Shown: piece after piece, positions 6,356 through 20,008 of the stretch
How positions within the stretch are numbered: the stretch's first letter is position 1
Layout of the letters: each line of letters starts with the position of its first letter
Assembly: GCA_036393335.1 (NCBI GenBank)
Contig: DASWHD010000089.1
Location: forward strand, 1 to 22,413
DNA: 22,413 nucleotides
Direction: 5' to 3'
Origin: DASWHD01 sp036393335
GTDB lineage: Bacteria > CG2-30-53-67 > CG2-30-70-394
Notes under the pieces: model-generated
The model's input: only the letters and a program-made list of their open reading frames with translations
What the model was told of the DNA's origin: nothing
The model's database searches: none
Made by a program: the position numbers and the translations under genes

Positions 6356-7321
6356 TCAAACCACCCGATTGCGCGCGACGCCGGCCAGATAGGCACGGAT
6401 ATTCTCCGCCAGCTCGGCGATCAGCCGCTGGCGGGCTTCGCAGGTCGCCCAGGCCGTGTGTGGGGTAAGGATGAGGTTGGGGAGGGTTGGATCGAGGAGG
6501 GGATTGCCGGCGGCCGGCGGCTCCTGAGAGAGGACGTCGAAGGCGGCGCCGCCCAGGTGGCCGGCACGCAGGGCGGCGGCCGCCGCCGCCTCGTCCACCA
6601 CCCCGCCGCGCGCCATGTTGAGCAGCCAGGCGCCGGGTTTCATGCGGGCGATCGCCGCCCGGTCGATCAGGTTGGCGGTGTCGGTGCTCAGGGCGGTGTG
6701 GACCGTCACGACGTCGGCGCTGGCCAACACCGTGACCAGGGGCAGGCGCTCGCCCACCGGGTAGGCGACCCGGGCACGGCTGGCCGCCACCAGGACCTTC
6801 ATCCCCAGGGCCCGCGCCACATGGGCAACCCCACGGCCGATGGCGCCGTACCCCACGATGCCCAGGGTCTTGCCGGCGACCTCCACGATCGGCCAGTCGA
6901 GGAGGTTGAACTGATTGGCCGCCTGCCAGCGACCGCCACGCGCTGCCTGATCGTACTCTCGCAGGTGGAGGGCGAGGGCGAGGAGGGCGCCGATGGTGTG
7001 TTGCACCACCGCCGGGGTCGAGTAGCCGGCGACGTTGGCCACCGCCACCCCCGCGGCCTTGGCGGCCGCCAAGTCGACGTTGTTGACCCCGGTGGCGGCC
7101 ACGGCGATCAGCCCCAGGCGCGGCGCCGCACCGAGCTCCGCGGCGCCGAGCCGCACCTTGTTGGTGATCACCACCTGGGCGCCGCCGATGCGCCCCGCGA
7201 CCTCTTCCGGGGAGGATGCGGCAAAGGTGGTCAGGGCGCCCAGCCCCGCGATCGCGGACAGATCGACGTCGCCCCGGTCGAAGGTGGCGCGGTCGAGGAG
7301 GACGATGGCGGGTCGGTCCAT
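6356..7321 (-). CDS. D-isomer-specific 2-hydroxyacid dehydrogenase (hydroxypyruvate/glyoxylate reductase-like)
   Basis: A cytosolic NAD(P)H-dependent reductase of a 2-oxo acid to a D-2-hydroxy acid. The 321-residue length is normal for the family. The nucleotide-binding motif is GYGAIG (157-162). The catalytic triad is visible: Arg238 in NMARGGVVDE, Glu267 in QEPP, and His288 in TPHTAW. The substrate-loop segment AATGVNNVDLAAAKAAGVAVANVAGY is typical of the glycerate dehydrogenase/hydroxypyruvate reductase branch, so that activity is the best guess; glyoxylate or another oxo acid is possible. The ATG at 7321 is preceded by GGGAG about ten bases upstream. The frame stays open much further upstream, through the antisense of maeB, but that extension is not coding. 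It is divergent from maeB with 192 bp between the starts. Confidence 0.93.
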   Translation of the reverse strand: MDRPAIVLLDRATFDRGDVDLSAIAGLGALTTFAASSPEEVAGRIGGAQVVITNKVRLGAAELGAAPRLGLIAVAATGVNNVDLAAAKAAGVAVANVAGYSTPAVVQHTIGALLALALHLREYDQAARGGRWQAANQFNLLDWPIVEVAGKTLGIVGYGAIGRGVAHVARALGMKVLVAASRARVAYPVGERLPLVTVLASADVVTVHTALSTDTANLIDRAAIARMKPGAWLLNMARGGVVDEAAAAAALRAGHLGGAAFDVLSQEPPAAGNPLLDPTLPNLILTPHTAWATCEARQRLIAELAENIRAYLAGVARNRVV

Positions 7322-7513
7322 GGGGAACGGTCTCCCGATCGCCACTGTGCCCGGTGTGCGGTCTTCAGAAAACCCCCGCCCGCTCCGACACGACCCGGTG
7401 CCGACGCCGCTGGTCACGCCCCGCGACGTGGGGCAGAATGACGCCCCATTCGTATCCACTCCTTGCCGATGGTCGCACCGCAGGTCGGCGGTGACCCGCT
7501 CTGGAGACTCACC

Positions 7514-9879
<2,366 letters not shown>

Positions 9880-9883
<4 letters not shown>

Positions 9884-11121
9884 TCCAGGGGCAGGATCAC
9901 CAGGCCGTCGCGGAGCTTCGGCTCGAACCAGGTCGACTTGGGCGGCATCACCTGGCCGCGGTCGGCCACGGCGAACAGGTCGGCGAGGCGTGTCGGGTGG
10001 AGGGAGAAGGCGGCGGCGAACCGGCCGCCGTCCACCAGCCGCTCCAGCTCGGCGAGGCCACGGATGCCGCCGACGAAGTCGATGCGCGGGTCCGTGCGTG
10101 GGTCTTGGATGGCCAGCAGGGGGGCAAGGCAATTCTCCGCCAGCAGGCTCACGTCGAGGCGTGCGACGGGATCGTCCGCCGGTATTCGCGCCGGATCGAG
10201 GGTCAGGCGCAGCCAGCCGCCGCCGGTGTAGAGGCCAAAGACGCCCGGCCCCTCCGGCTGGACCGGCGCGCGGCTGGGCGTGACCTCGAACCGGTCGCGC
10301 AGGCCCGCGAGGAACTCCCCCGGTGACAGCTCGCCGAAGTCGGTCACCACCCGATGGTAGGGGAGGATCTGCATCTGATCGTCGGGGAACAGGACCCCGA
10401 GGAAGCGGTTGAACGGTTCCTCGCCGGTGTACGCCGGGTGTGCCGCCCGGCGTTCCTGGCAGAGGCGCACGGCGGCGGCGGAGCGGTGGTGGCCGTCCGC
10501 CACGTACAGGGCGGACAGACCCTCGCAGGCGGCAACCAGGGGCGCGATCGCCGCCGGCGAGTCGACTACCCATACCGTGTGGCGCACGCCGTCCGCGGCG
10601 GTGAGGTCGATGGTCGGGGGGGCATGGGTCAGGGCCGCCACCTGGGCGTCGATCGTGGGGTCATGGCGGTAGGTGAGGAACACCGGCCCGGAGTGGGCGT
10701 TCAGCGCGTGGCAGTGGCGAAGACGGTCGTCCTCCTTCGCCGGCCGGGTGTGCTCGTGCTTCTTGATCCGGTCCGCCAGGTAGGCATCGACGCTCACCGC
10801 CGCCACTAGACCGACCTGGGCGTGGCTGCCCATCACCTGGCGGTAGAGGTACAGGCACGGCGTCTCCTCCCGGAGCAACAGCTCATCCGCCACCAGCCGG
10901 TCGAGGTTCTCCCGCCCCTTGGCGTACACCTCGGCGGCGTATGGGTCGGTACCGGCCGGGAGATCGATCTCCGGTTTGGAGACGTGCAGGAAGCTGGCGG
11001 CGTTGTCCGCCGCCAGGGCACGCGCCTCTTCCGTGTCGAGGACGTCGTACGGCGGCGCGGCGACCTGTGCGGCGCGGCCGGCATCGGCGCGCAGGGCGCG
11101 AAAGGGCTGGATCAGGGCCAT
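9880..11121 (-). CDS. DUF1015 family protein
   Basis: A 413-residue cytosolic protein with the hallmark segments of DUF1015: an early AAPPYDVL, the strongly conserved DRIKKHEHTRPAKEDDRLRH, and LYVADGHHRSAAAVRL in the middle. The ending MPPKSTWFEPKLRDGLVI is also typical. I know of no firmly established function. The conserved histidines and acidic residues (KHEHT, DGHHR) look like an active or metal site. The start at 11121 gives the standard N-terminus (MALIQPFRALRAD) and follows a GGAGA-like site; the open frame continues to 11376 through the structured intergenic region but is not coding there. The TAG stop (9880-9882) overlaps the maeB TAA (9881-9883), a tail-to-tail overlap of four bases with no room for a terminator. 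Confidence 0.93.
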
Positions 11122-11220
11122 GGTCTCCTCGGGCGAAGGCAGGGGACGCATCGTACGGGCCGCCACGATGGTCGACAAACTGGCGGCCCCTCCCCTTTTC
11201 GTGATTCCACTTGCACCTCG

Positions 11221-11251
11221 TTGTCCCGGCGTTCCTGAGCCGGGGGGACAA
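11221..11251. repeat. Hairpin in the DUF1015 upstream region
   Basis: TTGTCCC (11221-11227) pairs with GGGACAA (11245-11251), with GGC/GCC extending the stem after unpaired Gs. It lies about 100 bases upstream of the DUF1015 start and has no T tract, so a terminator is not supported. Confidence 0.5.
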
Positions 11252-11264
11252 GCAGTTTCTTCTA

Positions 11265-11370
11265 AGGAATGCAGGAAGAGGGCCGGAAGGCAGGAATCAC
11301 TGCCCCCAGCCCGTGGGTTCGCTTTGCCCTTCCTGCATTCCTGAATTTCCTGCCTTCCATTAGATGGAAG
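11265..11370. repeat. Cluster of direct and inverted 12-14 bp repeats
   Basis: AGGAATGCAGGAAG (11265-11278) has a perfect inverse at 11329-11342. GGAAGGCAGGAA (11285-11296) has a perfect inverse at 11347-11358. The two motifs differ at one base, so they form two direct near-repeats facing two inverted ones. Next to them CTTCCAT-TAG-ATGGAAG (11354-11370) is a 7-bp hairpin that shares bases with the last inverse. The 325 bp between the DUF1015 and serine hydrolase genes hold no gene; this cluster and the hairpin at 11221 are its only recognisable content. Confidence 0.7.
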
Positions 11371-11446
11371 CGGCACCTTGCGCTACCCATACCACCGTTT
11401 GGCGCATGGTGGGTGGAAACTCATGATGACGGCCTCCCGGGTTCAG

Positions 11447-12586
11447 TCACGCCGTCGTCTCTGCGTCGTCCAACTCGCCGCCGTGCGCCAGGAGGGCGAA
11501 CACGCGGTCGTGGAGGTCGGGGCGGAAGGTCCCGAAGCCGCGCTCCTCCCGGCCGCCGTGGACGCGGTTGGTGAGGAGGACCACCCGGCCGCGGCTGGCG
11601 AGGTCGAGCCACACCGAGCAGCCGGTGAAGCCGAGGAGGCCGCGGCCGGTCGCGGTGGAAAGTAGGGTCCCCGCCTGGGAGCCCGCGGGGCTGGGCCGGT
11701 CGAAGCCGCGGCACCAGGCGTCCGGCGGTGCCCCGGCGGGCACCGCGAAGAGGTCGCGGACGGTGTCGGTAGGCAGCCAGTCGTCCTCGCCGTGGTAGCA
11801 GGCGAGGAGCCGTTCCACCACCCCGTCCACGGCGGCGGCGGTGCCGAACAGGCCGGCGTGGCCGGCCACGCCGCCCATGGCCCAGGCGTTCTCGTCGTGC
11901 ACCTCGCCCTGCAGGGTGCGCTCCCGCCAGCGGCACGTCTCGGTGGCGGCGCACTCTTGCCAGCCCGGGGCGCCGGGGACGCTGGGGCGAAAACCCAGGG
12001 TGCCGGTGAGACCGAGGGGGGTCGTGATCCACTCGGCCAGGCAACTGTCCAGCGGCAGGGTCGCCGCCTGCTCGATCACCTCCCCGAGGAGGAGGTAGCC
12101 GAGGTCGGAGTAGCAGAACCGCTCACCGGGCCGCGCCTCCAAGTTCACCGCCGCGACCATCGCCACCGTCGCCGGCCGCCATACCGGCGGCGGTGGGCCG
12201 CCACCGGCCGCCACCGGTTGATGGTCCGGGTGGCCCTCAAACAGGGGCGCCCACCACGGCAGGCCGGCGGTGTGGGCGAGGAGGTTCTCGACCGTGATCT
12301 CCCGGTGGCGGCCACGCTTGAGGGCCGGCAGGAGGGCGGCGGCGGGCGTCTCCCAGCGCAGCTCGCCGTCGGCCACGAGGCGGGCGACGCACACGGCCGT
12401 CGCCAGCCCCTTGGTGAGCGAGGCGAGGTCGAAGCGGGTCGCCGTGGTGGTGGGGGCAGAGCCGTGTCCCGCGAGTCGTCCGGCGGCGAGGTGGAGGCGT
12501 GGTCGCCGCCCGTCGTGAACCCGGAGCTGGGTCGCGGAGAACAGACCGCGCTCGAGGCCTTCATGGAGCAGGGCGAGGGCCGTCAT
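11447..12586 (-). CDS. Serine hydrolase, beta-lactamase class C-related
   Basis: A 379-residue member of the class C beta-lactamase/penicillin-binding-like serine hydrolases. The SxxK motif is Ser56-Leu-Thr-Lys59 (FDLASLTKGLAT). The second motif is Tyr159-Ser-Asp (CYSDLGYLLLGEVIE), with Asp in place of the more usual Asn. GGVAGHAGLFGTA follows, and a late HGG segment may serve as the third motif. No signal peptide is visible, so a cytosolic esterase or muropeptide-recycling role is plausible; the substrate is unknown. The ATG at 12586 overlaps the TGA of an upstream reading frame (12583-12585) in an ATGA arrangement, so it was probably the second gene of an operon whose first gene is now mostly missing. 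The longer open frame to 12670 is not preferred. Confidence 0.9.
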   Translation of the reverse strand: MTALALLHEGLERGLFSATQLRVHDGRRPRLHLAAGRLAGHGSAPTTTATRFDLASLTKGLATAVCVARLVADGELRWETPAAALLPALKRGRHREITVENLLAHTAGLPWWAPLFEGHPDHQPVAAGGGPPPPVWRPATVAMVAAVNLEARPGERFCYSDLGYLLLGEVIEQAATLPLDSCLAEWITTPLGLTGTLGFRPSVPGAPGWQECAATETCRWRERTLQGEVHDENAWAMGGVAGHAGLFGTAAAVDGVVERLLACYHGEDDWLPTDTVRDLFAVPAGAPPDAWCRGFDRPSPAGSQAGTLLSTATGRGLLGFTGCSVWLDLASRGRVVLLTNRVHGGREERGFGTFRPDLHDRVFALLAHGGELDDAETTA

Positions 12587-12660
12587 CCGACCGCCTCCTC
12601 GCCCTGGAGGACCGCGCGGAGGGCCGGGGCATCCTCGCTGCGGTGGAAGAGCCAGGCGGC
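12583..12660 (-). pseudogene. Tail of a gene truncated by repeat copy D
   Basis: A 25-codon tail (AAWLFHRSEDAPALRAVLQG, then EEAVG and a stop) ends in a TGA that overlaps the serine hydrolase start. Such coupling implies this was a real coding region. Upstream of 12660 the frame passes straight into repeat copy D through its CTAG flank, where no host gene is found. I do not recognise the family from this fragment. The repeat-derived part could in principle supply a new start, as suggested for the lipoprotein at 73-468. Confidence 0.4.
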
Positions 12661-12663
12661 TAG

Positions 12664-12863
12664 CCCGCATTTCTCACCAGGGATCGTGGCGAGACCGTGC
12701 AAACGCGCGTAGATCCTGGGTGGCCCGCGGTAGGAGCCGAATCCCTTCGGCGACTTGCCACATTGGGGTCGCCGATAGAATCGGCTCCTACCACGGACGA
12801 GGACTCGGCCAGGAGATGCGGGGGGTTGCGCGGGCGCAGCGGATTCATGGTGAGAAATGCGGG
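12664..12863 (-). mobile_element. Repeat element copy D (complete, with intact REP pair)
   Basis: A complete 200-bp copy with perfect 16-bp terminal inverted repeats (12664-12679 and 12848-12863, CCCGCATTTCTCACCA) and CTAG on both sides (12660-12663 and 12864-12867). The P end is on the left and the Q end on the right, as in copy B. It is the cleanest reference copy in the window: both termini, both flanks and the internal REP pair are intact, and no 20-bp palindrome is inserted. Confidence 0.88.
12730..12791. repeat. Inverted REP pair (REPIN-like) in copy D
   Basis: Two GTAG-headed REP sequences face each other over a short spacer. The left is GTAGGAGCC with stem GCCGAA-TCCC-TTCGGC. The right, on the other strand, has stem GCCGAT-TCT-ATCGGC. 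Heads and outer stem are constant, while the inner stem pair varies with compensation. Confidence 0.85.
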
Positions 12864-12867
12864 CTAG

Positions 12868-13177
12868 GCGAGATGGGGGGCGGGGAGTCGTGGCCATCGC
12901 GTCCTCGGGGCGCCGTCCCGGGGGCACGACGCTCCCCGAGTGTGGGCGGCCCCCGGCCGGATGTCGACGCCCCATCGGCGTGCGCGGAGGGTCAAGCGCT
13001 ATTCTCCCGCCGGCCGCGGTCTCGCGGGGATGTCATCGGATCCACGGTCGCCGACCCGCCTCCGGCCTTTAGGAGCCGGCGGAATGGGCGTGTAATGGAA
13101 CATCCGAATTCACCGTGGGCCGTTGTTCCACCCCCTGCCAGGGCGCCGATGGGAGCGCGCCGGCACAGGAGATCGCC
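12868..13177. other. Intergenic stretch without recognisable gene
   Basis: This holds 310 bp between repeat copy D and the pirin gene. Open frames cross it on the plus strand, but their products look like GC-rich noise (Arg, Pro and Gly runs) and carry no motif. I see no RNA gene, terminator or convincing promoter here. Confidence 0.5.
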
Positions 13178-13876
13178 ATGATCAACGTACGCAGGAGTGC
13201 CGAGCGCGGCCACGCCAACCACGGTTGGCTCGACACCTATCACACCTTTTCCTTCGCCGATTACCACGATCCGGCGCACATGGGCTTCCGTGCCCTACGG
13301 GTGATCAACGAGGACCGGGTCGCGGCGGGGCAGGGGTTCGGCACCCACCCGCACCGGGACATGGAAATCATCACCTATCTGCTAGAGGGGGAGCTGGAGC
13401 ACCGCGACAGTATGGGTAACGGCTCGGTGATCCGCCCCGGTGAGGTGCAGCGGATGAGCGCCGGCACCGGCGTCACCCACAGCGAGCACAACCCCTCGTC
13501 CACCACCGCCACCCACCTCCTCCAGATTTGGATCCGGCCGGCGGCTCTGGGCATCGCCCCGGGCTACGAGCAACGCTCCTTCCTGCTCGATCAGGGCCAC
13601 CCGCAGCTACGCGTGCTCGCCAGCGGCGACGGCCGCGACCAGTCGGTCACCGTCCACCAGGACGTGCGCCTCTACGCCGCCCGCCTCGCGGCGGGGACGG
13701 CGGTGGCGCACCGGTTCGCGAACGGCCGCCACGGCTGGCTCCAGGTGGCGCGGGGCAGGATCGACGCCAACGGCCACCTCCTGGCGGCCGGCGACGGCGC
13801 CGCCCTGAGTGACGAGCGCCGGCTCACCGTGGCGGTCCAGGAAGCGGCCGAGGTGCTGCTCTTCGATCTGGCGTAA
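13178..13876 (+). CDS. Pirin family protein, YhhW-like quercetin 2,3-dioxygenase
   Basis: A 232-residue bicupin close to E. coli YhhW (231 residues) along its whole length, including the N-terminus RSAERGHANHGWLDTYHTFS. The four metal ligands fall at the YhhW positions: His57 and His59 in FGTHPHRDMEI, His101 and Glu103 in GVTHSEHNPSS. Characterised relatives have quercetinase activity in vitro, but the physiological substrate in bacteria is unclear. The ATG at 13178 is well placed behind AGGAG (13167-13171). It appears to be a single-gene unit, followed by a GC-rich hairpin at 13902-13921. Confidence 0.95.
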   Translation: MINVRRSAERGHANHGWLDTYHTFSFADYHDPAHMGFRALRVINEDRVAAGQGFGTHPHRDMEIITYLLEGELEHRDSMGNGSVIRPGEVQRMSAGTGVTHSEHNPSSTTATHLLQIWIRPAALGIAPGYEQRSFLLDQGHPQLRVLASGDGRDQSVTVHQDVRLYAARLAAGTAVAHRFANGRHGWLQVARGRIDANGHLLAAGDGAALSDERRLTVAVQEAAEVLLFDLA

Positions 13877-13901
13877 GCCACGCGTCGCCGGTCGGAGCCG
13901 C

Positions 13902-13921
13902 GGCCGGGGAGAATCCCGGCC
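13902..13921 (+). terminator. GC-rich hairpin after the pirin gene
   Basis: GGCCGGG (13902-13908) pairs with CCCGGCC (13915-13921) around a six-base loop, 26 bases after the pirin stop. No T tract follows, so it may be a weak intrinsic terminator or simply a stable hairpin. The remaining 190 bp up to the receptor gene contain no recognisable riboswitch. Confidence 0.3.
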
Positions 13922-14112
13922 CCGCGCAACTCTACCCGCGCCTGGCGCTCCGGCGGCGATCGCGGGCGGTGCACCCCCTGCCGGCGTCGGTGCGGGGTGG
14001 GGCGATTCAGCTCACGCGGCGACTCACCGATAACTCGGGGGATCCACGGCCGCCCCTCGGATCGCTCGCCGGGGGCTGGCATCTGCCGACCCGAGTGTGT
14101 GAGGTGAGAGGA

Positions 14113-16161
14113 ATGGACTGTGTCGGTCTGTGGCGAACGGTCTGGTCGTCCATCGCATTACTGCCGGTCACCCTAGGTCTCTGCGCCCCGGCCATGGCGC
14201 AGGGGGAGTGGGACGCCGCGACCCCCGACGTGGCAACCGCGGAAACCGGCCTGACCGAGGAGGAGCTGCTGTTCGCGGACATCCCCTCGGTCTACGGCGC
14301 CTCCAAGTACGAGCAGAAGGTGACCGAGGCCCCGGCGTCGATCACCATCATCACCGCCGACGAGATCGCCAAGTACGGCTACCGCACCCTGGCCGAGATC
14401 CTGCGCAGCGTGCGCGGGTTCTACACCAGCAACGATCGCGCCTACACTTACCTCGGGGTGCGCGGTTTCGGCCGTCCCGGCGACTACAACACCCGGGTGC
14501 TGCTGCTCATCGACGGCCACCGCACCAACGAAAACGTCTACGACTCCGCCTTGGTGGGCTTGGAGTTCTCTCTCGACGTGGACCTCATCGATCGGGTCGA
14601 GATCATCCGCGGGCCAAGCTCGTCGCTGTATGGGACGAGCGCCTTCTTCGCCGTGATCAACGTCATCACCAAGAAGGGTCGCGACTACCAGACCGTGGAG
14701 GTCGCGGGGGGGGCAGGCAGCCACGACACCTATATCCCGCGCATCACCTACGGCGACCGCCTGGACAACGGCCTCGAGTACCTGTTCTCCGCCACCTATT
14801 TCACGAGCGACGGCAACCACCGCCTCTTCTACCGAGAGTTCGACGACCCGGCCACGAACCACGGCATCGCCGAGGACGCGGACGACGTGGAGACGGTGAA
14901 GCTCTTCGGCGAGCTGATCTGGCACGACTTCACCCTGCAGACCGTCTACTCGGACCGGGACAAGACCATCCCCACCGGCTCGTACGGCACGTACTTCAAC
15001 GATCCGTGGAGCACCATCAGCGACACGATCTGGTACGTGGACCTGAAGTACGAGCACAGCTTCGACGCGCAGACGTCGGTCCTCGCCCGCCTCTCCTACG
15101 ACGACTACTGGTACTCGGGCGACTACACCTACGACTGGGCCGAGGCGGGGGACCCGCCCGACCTGGTGATCAACAAGGATTCGGGCCGCGGCGAGTGGTG
15201 GCGCGGCGAGGTGCAGGTGACGCGGCTCTTGTGGGACAGCCACCGCCTCATCGTCGGCGGCGACTATCGCGGCAACACCAAGCAAGATCAGAAGAACTTC
15301 GATCTGGAGGTGTACCTGGACGACCGGCGGGCCTCCGACAACTGGGCGGTGTTTCTCCAGGACGAGTTTTCCTTCTGGGAGCACTTCATCCTGAACGCGG
15401 GTATGCGCTACGACCATTACGACACCTTCGGCGTCACCACCAACCCGCGCCTCGCCCTGATCTACAACCCCGATGACAAGACCTCCCTCAAGCTGCTCTA
15501 CGGCACCGCGTTCCGCGCCCCGAACGCCTACGAGTTCTACTACACCGACGGTTTCCGGATTAAGCCCAATCCGGACCTCGACCCCGAGAGGATCGCGACC
15601 ACCGAGGCGGTGGTCGAGCGCTATCTGGGGGATCACCTCCGGGGAGTGGCGTCGGTCTTCCATTACAAGATCGAGGACCTCATCGACCTGCAGCTCGACC
15701 CCGCAGACGAGCTGCTGGTGTTTCGCAACCTCGACGAGGTCACCGCCAACGGCGTGGAGCTAGAGCTGGAAGGCAAGTGGCACAGCGGGCTGGAGGGGCG
15801 CGTGAGCTACACCTACCAGGAGACGGAGAACGACGCCACGGGCAAGCGGCTCACCAATTCCCCCCAGCACCTGGCGAAGCTCAACGTCATCATCCCGGTG
15901 GTGCCCGAACGGCTGTTCAGCGACGTGGAGGTGCAGTACACGAGCGAGCGAACCACCACCAAGGGTACCCAGGCGGGCGACTTCGCCGTGGCCAACCTCA
16001 CCCTATTTAGCCGTGAGTGGATCGCGGGGCTGCAGTTCTCCGCCAGCGTCTACAACCTCCTCGACAAAGAGTACTCCGACCCCGTCTCCGATGAGCTGGC
16101 GCAGGATGCCATCGAGCAGGATGGCCGGTCCTTCCGTTTCAAGGTGGCTTACGCATTCTAA
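14113..16161 (+). CDS. TonB-dependent outer-membrane receptor
   Basis: A 682-residue outer-membrane receptor. A signal peptide is evident (residues 1-29, cleavage after APAMA). The plug domain follows (about 55-190), with EAPASITIITADEIAKYGYRTLAEIL, VLLLIDGHRTNENVYD, and the strongly conserved IDRVEIIRGPSSSLYGTSAFFAVINVITKKG. The rest is a beta-barrel rich in aromatic residues, with LLYGTAFRAPNAYEFYY and NPDLDPE boxes and a terminal Phe (FKVAYAF) as barrel-assembly signal. The ligand cannot be read from sequence; the FRAP-like box is found in many receptors, so it does not prove haem. It is the first gene of a four-gene operon ending in c-di-GMP enzymes, so a sensing role is likely besides, or instead of, uptake. 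The ATG at 14113 has GAGG and GAGAGG just upstream. Confidence 0.95.
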   Translation: MDCVGLWRTVWSSIALLPVTLGLCAPAMAQGEWDAATPDVATAETGLTEEELLFADIPSVYGASKYEQKVTEAPASITIITADEIAKYGYRTLAEILRSVRGFYTSNDRAYTYLGVRGFGRPGDYNTRVLLLIDGHRTNENVYDSALVGLEFSLDVDLIDRVEIIRGPSSSLYGTSAFFAVINVITKKGRDYQTVEVAGGAGSHDTYIPRITYGDRLDNGLEYLFSATYFTSDGNHRLFYREFDDPATNHGIAEDADDVETVKLFGELIWHDFTLQTVYSDRDKTIPTGSYGTYFNDPWSTISDTIWYVDLKYEHSFDAQTSVLARLSYDDYWYSGDYTYDWAEAGDPPDLVINKDSGRGEWWRGEVQVTRLLWDSHRLIVGGDYRGNTKQDQKNFDLEVYLDDRRASDNWAVFLQDEFSFWEHFILNAGMRYDHYDTFGVTTNPRLALIYNPDDKTSLKLLYGTAFRAPNAYEFYYTDGFRIKPNPDLDPERIATTEAVVERYLGDHLRGVASVFHYKIEDLIDLQLDPADELLVFRNLDEVTANGVELELEGKWHSGLEGRVSYTYQETENDATGKRLTNSPQHLAKLNVIIPVVPERLFSDVEVQYTSERTTTKGTQAGDFAVANLTLFSREWIAGLQFSASVYNLLDKEYSDPVSDELAQDAIEQDGRSFRFKVAYAF

Positions 16162-16176
16162 CCCTGCTCTCGCAAC

Positions 16177-17133
16177 GTGAATGTTCATGTCGTCACCGCA
16201 CCCCTTGGCGTGGCCGTGGTCGCGCTCCTCTTCTTGGGGTGGCGGGCCACGGTCTCCACGGCGTCGCCTCCGGCCCCGGAGATCACCGTCCTGTTGAGCC
16301 GGGATGAGCCGCCCTACCGCCAGGCCCTGGCCGGTTTCACTGCCTATCTGCAAAAGCAGGGGATCGGCGCCCACCTCGCCGTCCAGACCATTGAGCGCGG
16401 CGGCGCCGATCCGCCATCGTCCAGCCCGGGCGGCGAGCGGGCCACCCCCACCTTGATCTTCGCCCTGGGCTCCCCGGCGACCCGCGTGGCCATGGGACTC
16501 ACGGCCGACTCCCCGCCGGTGGTCGCGGGCCTGATCCTCGACGGCTCCGAGGTGCGGGGTGCCGTCAATGCCACGGGCGTGGCCCTGGAATTCCCCCCCG
16601 CGACCTCCCTCGAGTGGATGCGCCGCCTGTTACCGCGCTGCAAGCGGGTCGGCGTGCTGTACAACCCCGAACAAAATGAGGCCCGGGTACGGGCCGCTGC
16701 GGCGGCTGTGAACGGCATGGGCATGGAGCTGGTGGCGCGCGAGGTGGGTTCACCCCAGGCCCTGCCCGGGGCGCTGAACAGCCTCTCCCGGACCATCGAC
16801 GTGTTGTGGGGGATGCCCGACCGCGTCGTCCTCTCTCCCGAGGCGGCGCGGCCGATCCTGCTGTTTTCGTTCCGCAATCGCATCCCCTTCGTCGGGGCGT
16901 CCACCGCCTGGGTCAAGGCCGGGGCGCTGTTCTGCCTGACCTGGGACTACCAGGACATCGGCGCGCAATGCGGGGAGCTGGCCGGCAAGCTGCTGCGCGG
17001 GACGGCGGCGGCCGACCTCCCCCCAGCCTCGCCTCGCCGCGTGCTCTACGCCCTCAACTTGAAGACCGCCCAGCAGATGAAGATCGAATTTTCCGAAGAG
17101 GTGGTGCGTGGGGCCCACGAGGTGTTCGAGTAG
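16177..17133 (+). CDS. Periplasmic substrate-binding protein (ABC_sub_bind/PF04392-like)
   Basis: A 318-residue periplasmic binding protein. The N-terminal hydrophobic segment (APLGVAVVALLFLGWRA) acts as signal peptide or anchor; there is no lipobox. The body fits the PF04392 type: ITVLLSRDEPPYRQALAGF at the start, LIFALGSPATRVAM, a mid-domain LPRCKRVGVLYNPEQNEARV, IDVLWGMPDRVVLSPEA, and a final ALNLKTAQQMKIEFSEEVV. The start is GTG at 16177, 15 bases after the receptor stop. No ABC permease or ATPase is nearby. With the sensor kinase 13 bases downstream, it more likely presents a ligand to that kinase than feeds a transporter; this role is inference. Confidence 0.88.
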   Translation: MNVHVVTAPLGVAVVALLFLGWRATVSTASPPAPEITVLLSRDEPPYRQALAGFTAYLQKQGIGAHLAVQTIERGGADPPSSSPGGERATPTLIFALGSPATRVAMGLTADSPPVVAGLILDGSEVRGAVNATGVALEFPPATSLEWMRRLLPRCKRVGVLYNPEQNEARVRAAAAAVNGMGMELVAREVGSPQALPGALNSLSRTIDVLWGMPDRVVLSPEAARPILLFSFRNRIPFVGASTAWVKAGALFCLTWDYQDIGAQCGELAGKLLRGTAAADLPPASPRRVLYALNLKTAQQMKIEFSEEVVRGAHEVFE

Positions 17134-17146
17134 AGGGACGTTCGCC

Positions 17147-20004
<2,858 letters not shown>

Positions 20005-20008
<4 letters not shown>

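Noticed and set aside
13922..14112. Cobalamin or c-di-GMP riboswitch ahead of the TonB receptor and c-di-GMP operon
   Set aside because: I looked for the conserved cores by eye and did not find them; only generic GC-rich hairpins are present.
14173..15663. A 496-codon antisense frame inside the TonB-dependent receptor gene
   Set aside because: It is an artefact of GC-rich codon use opposite a clear receptor; its Val/Asp/Gly-rich product has no motif.
14113..16161. Haem receptor assignment from the FRAP-like and NPDL-like boxes
   Set aside because: These boxes occur in many TonB-dependent receptors, and no haem-use genes are nearby.
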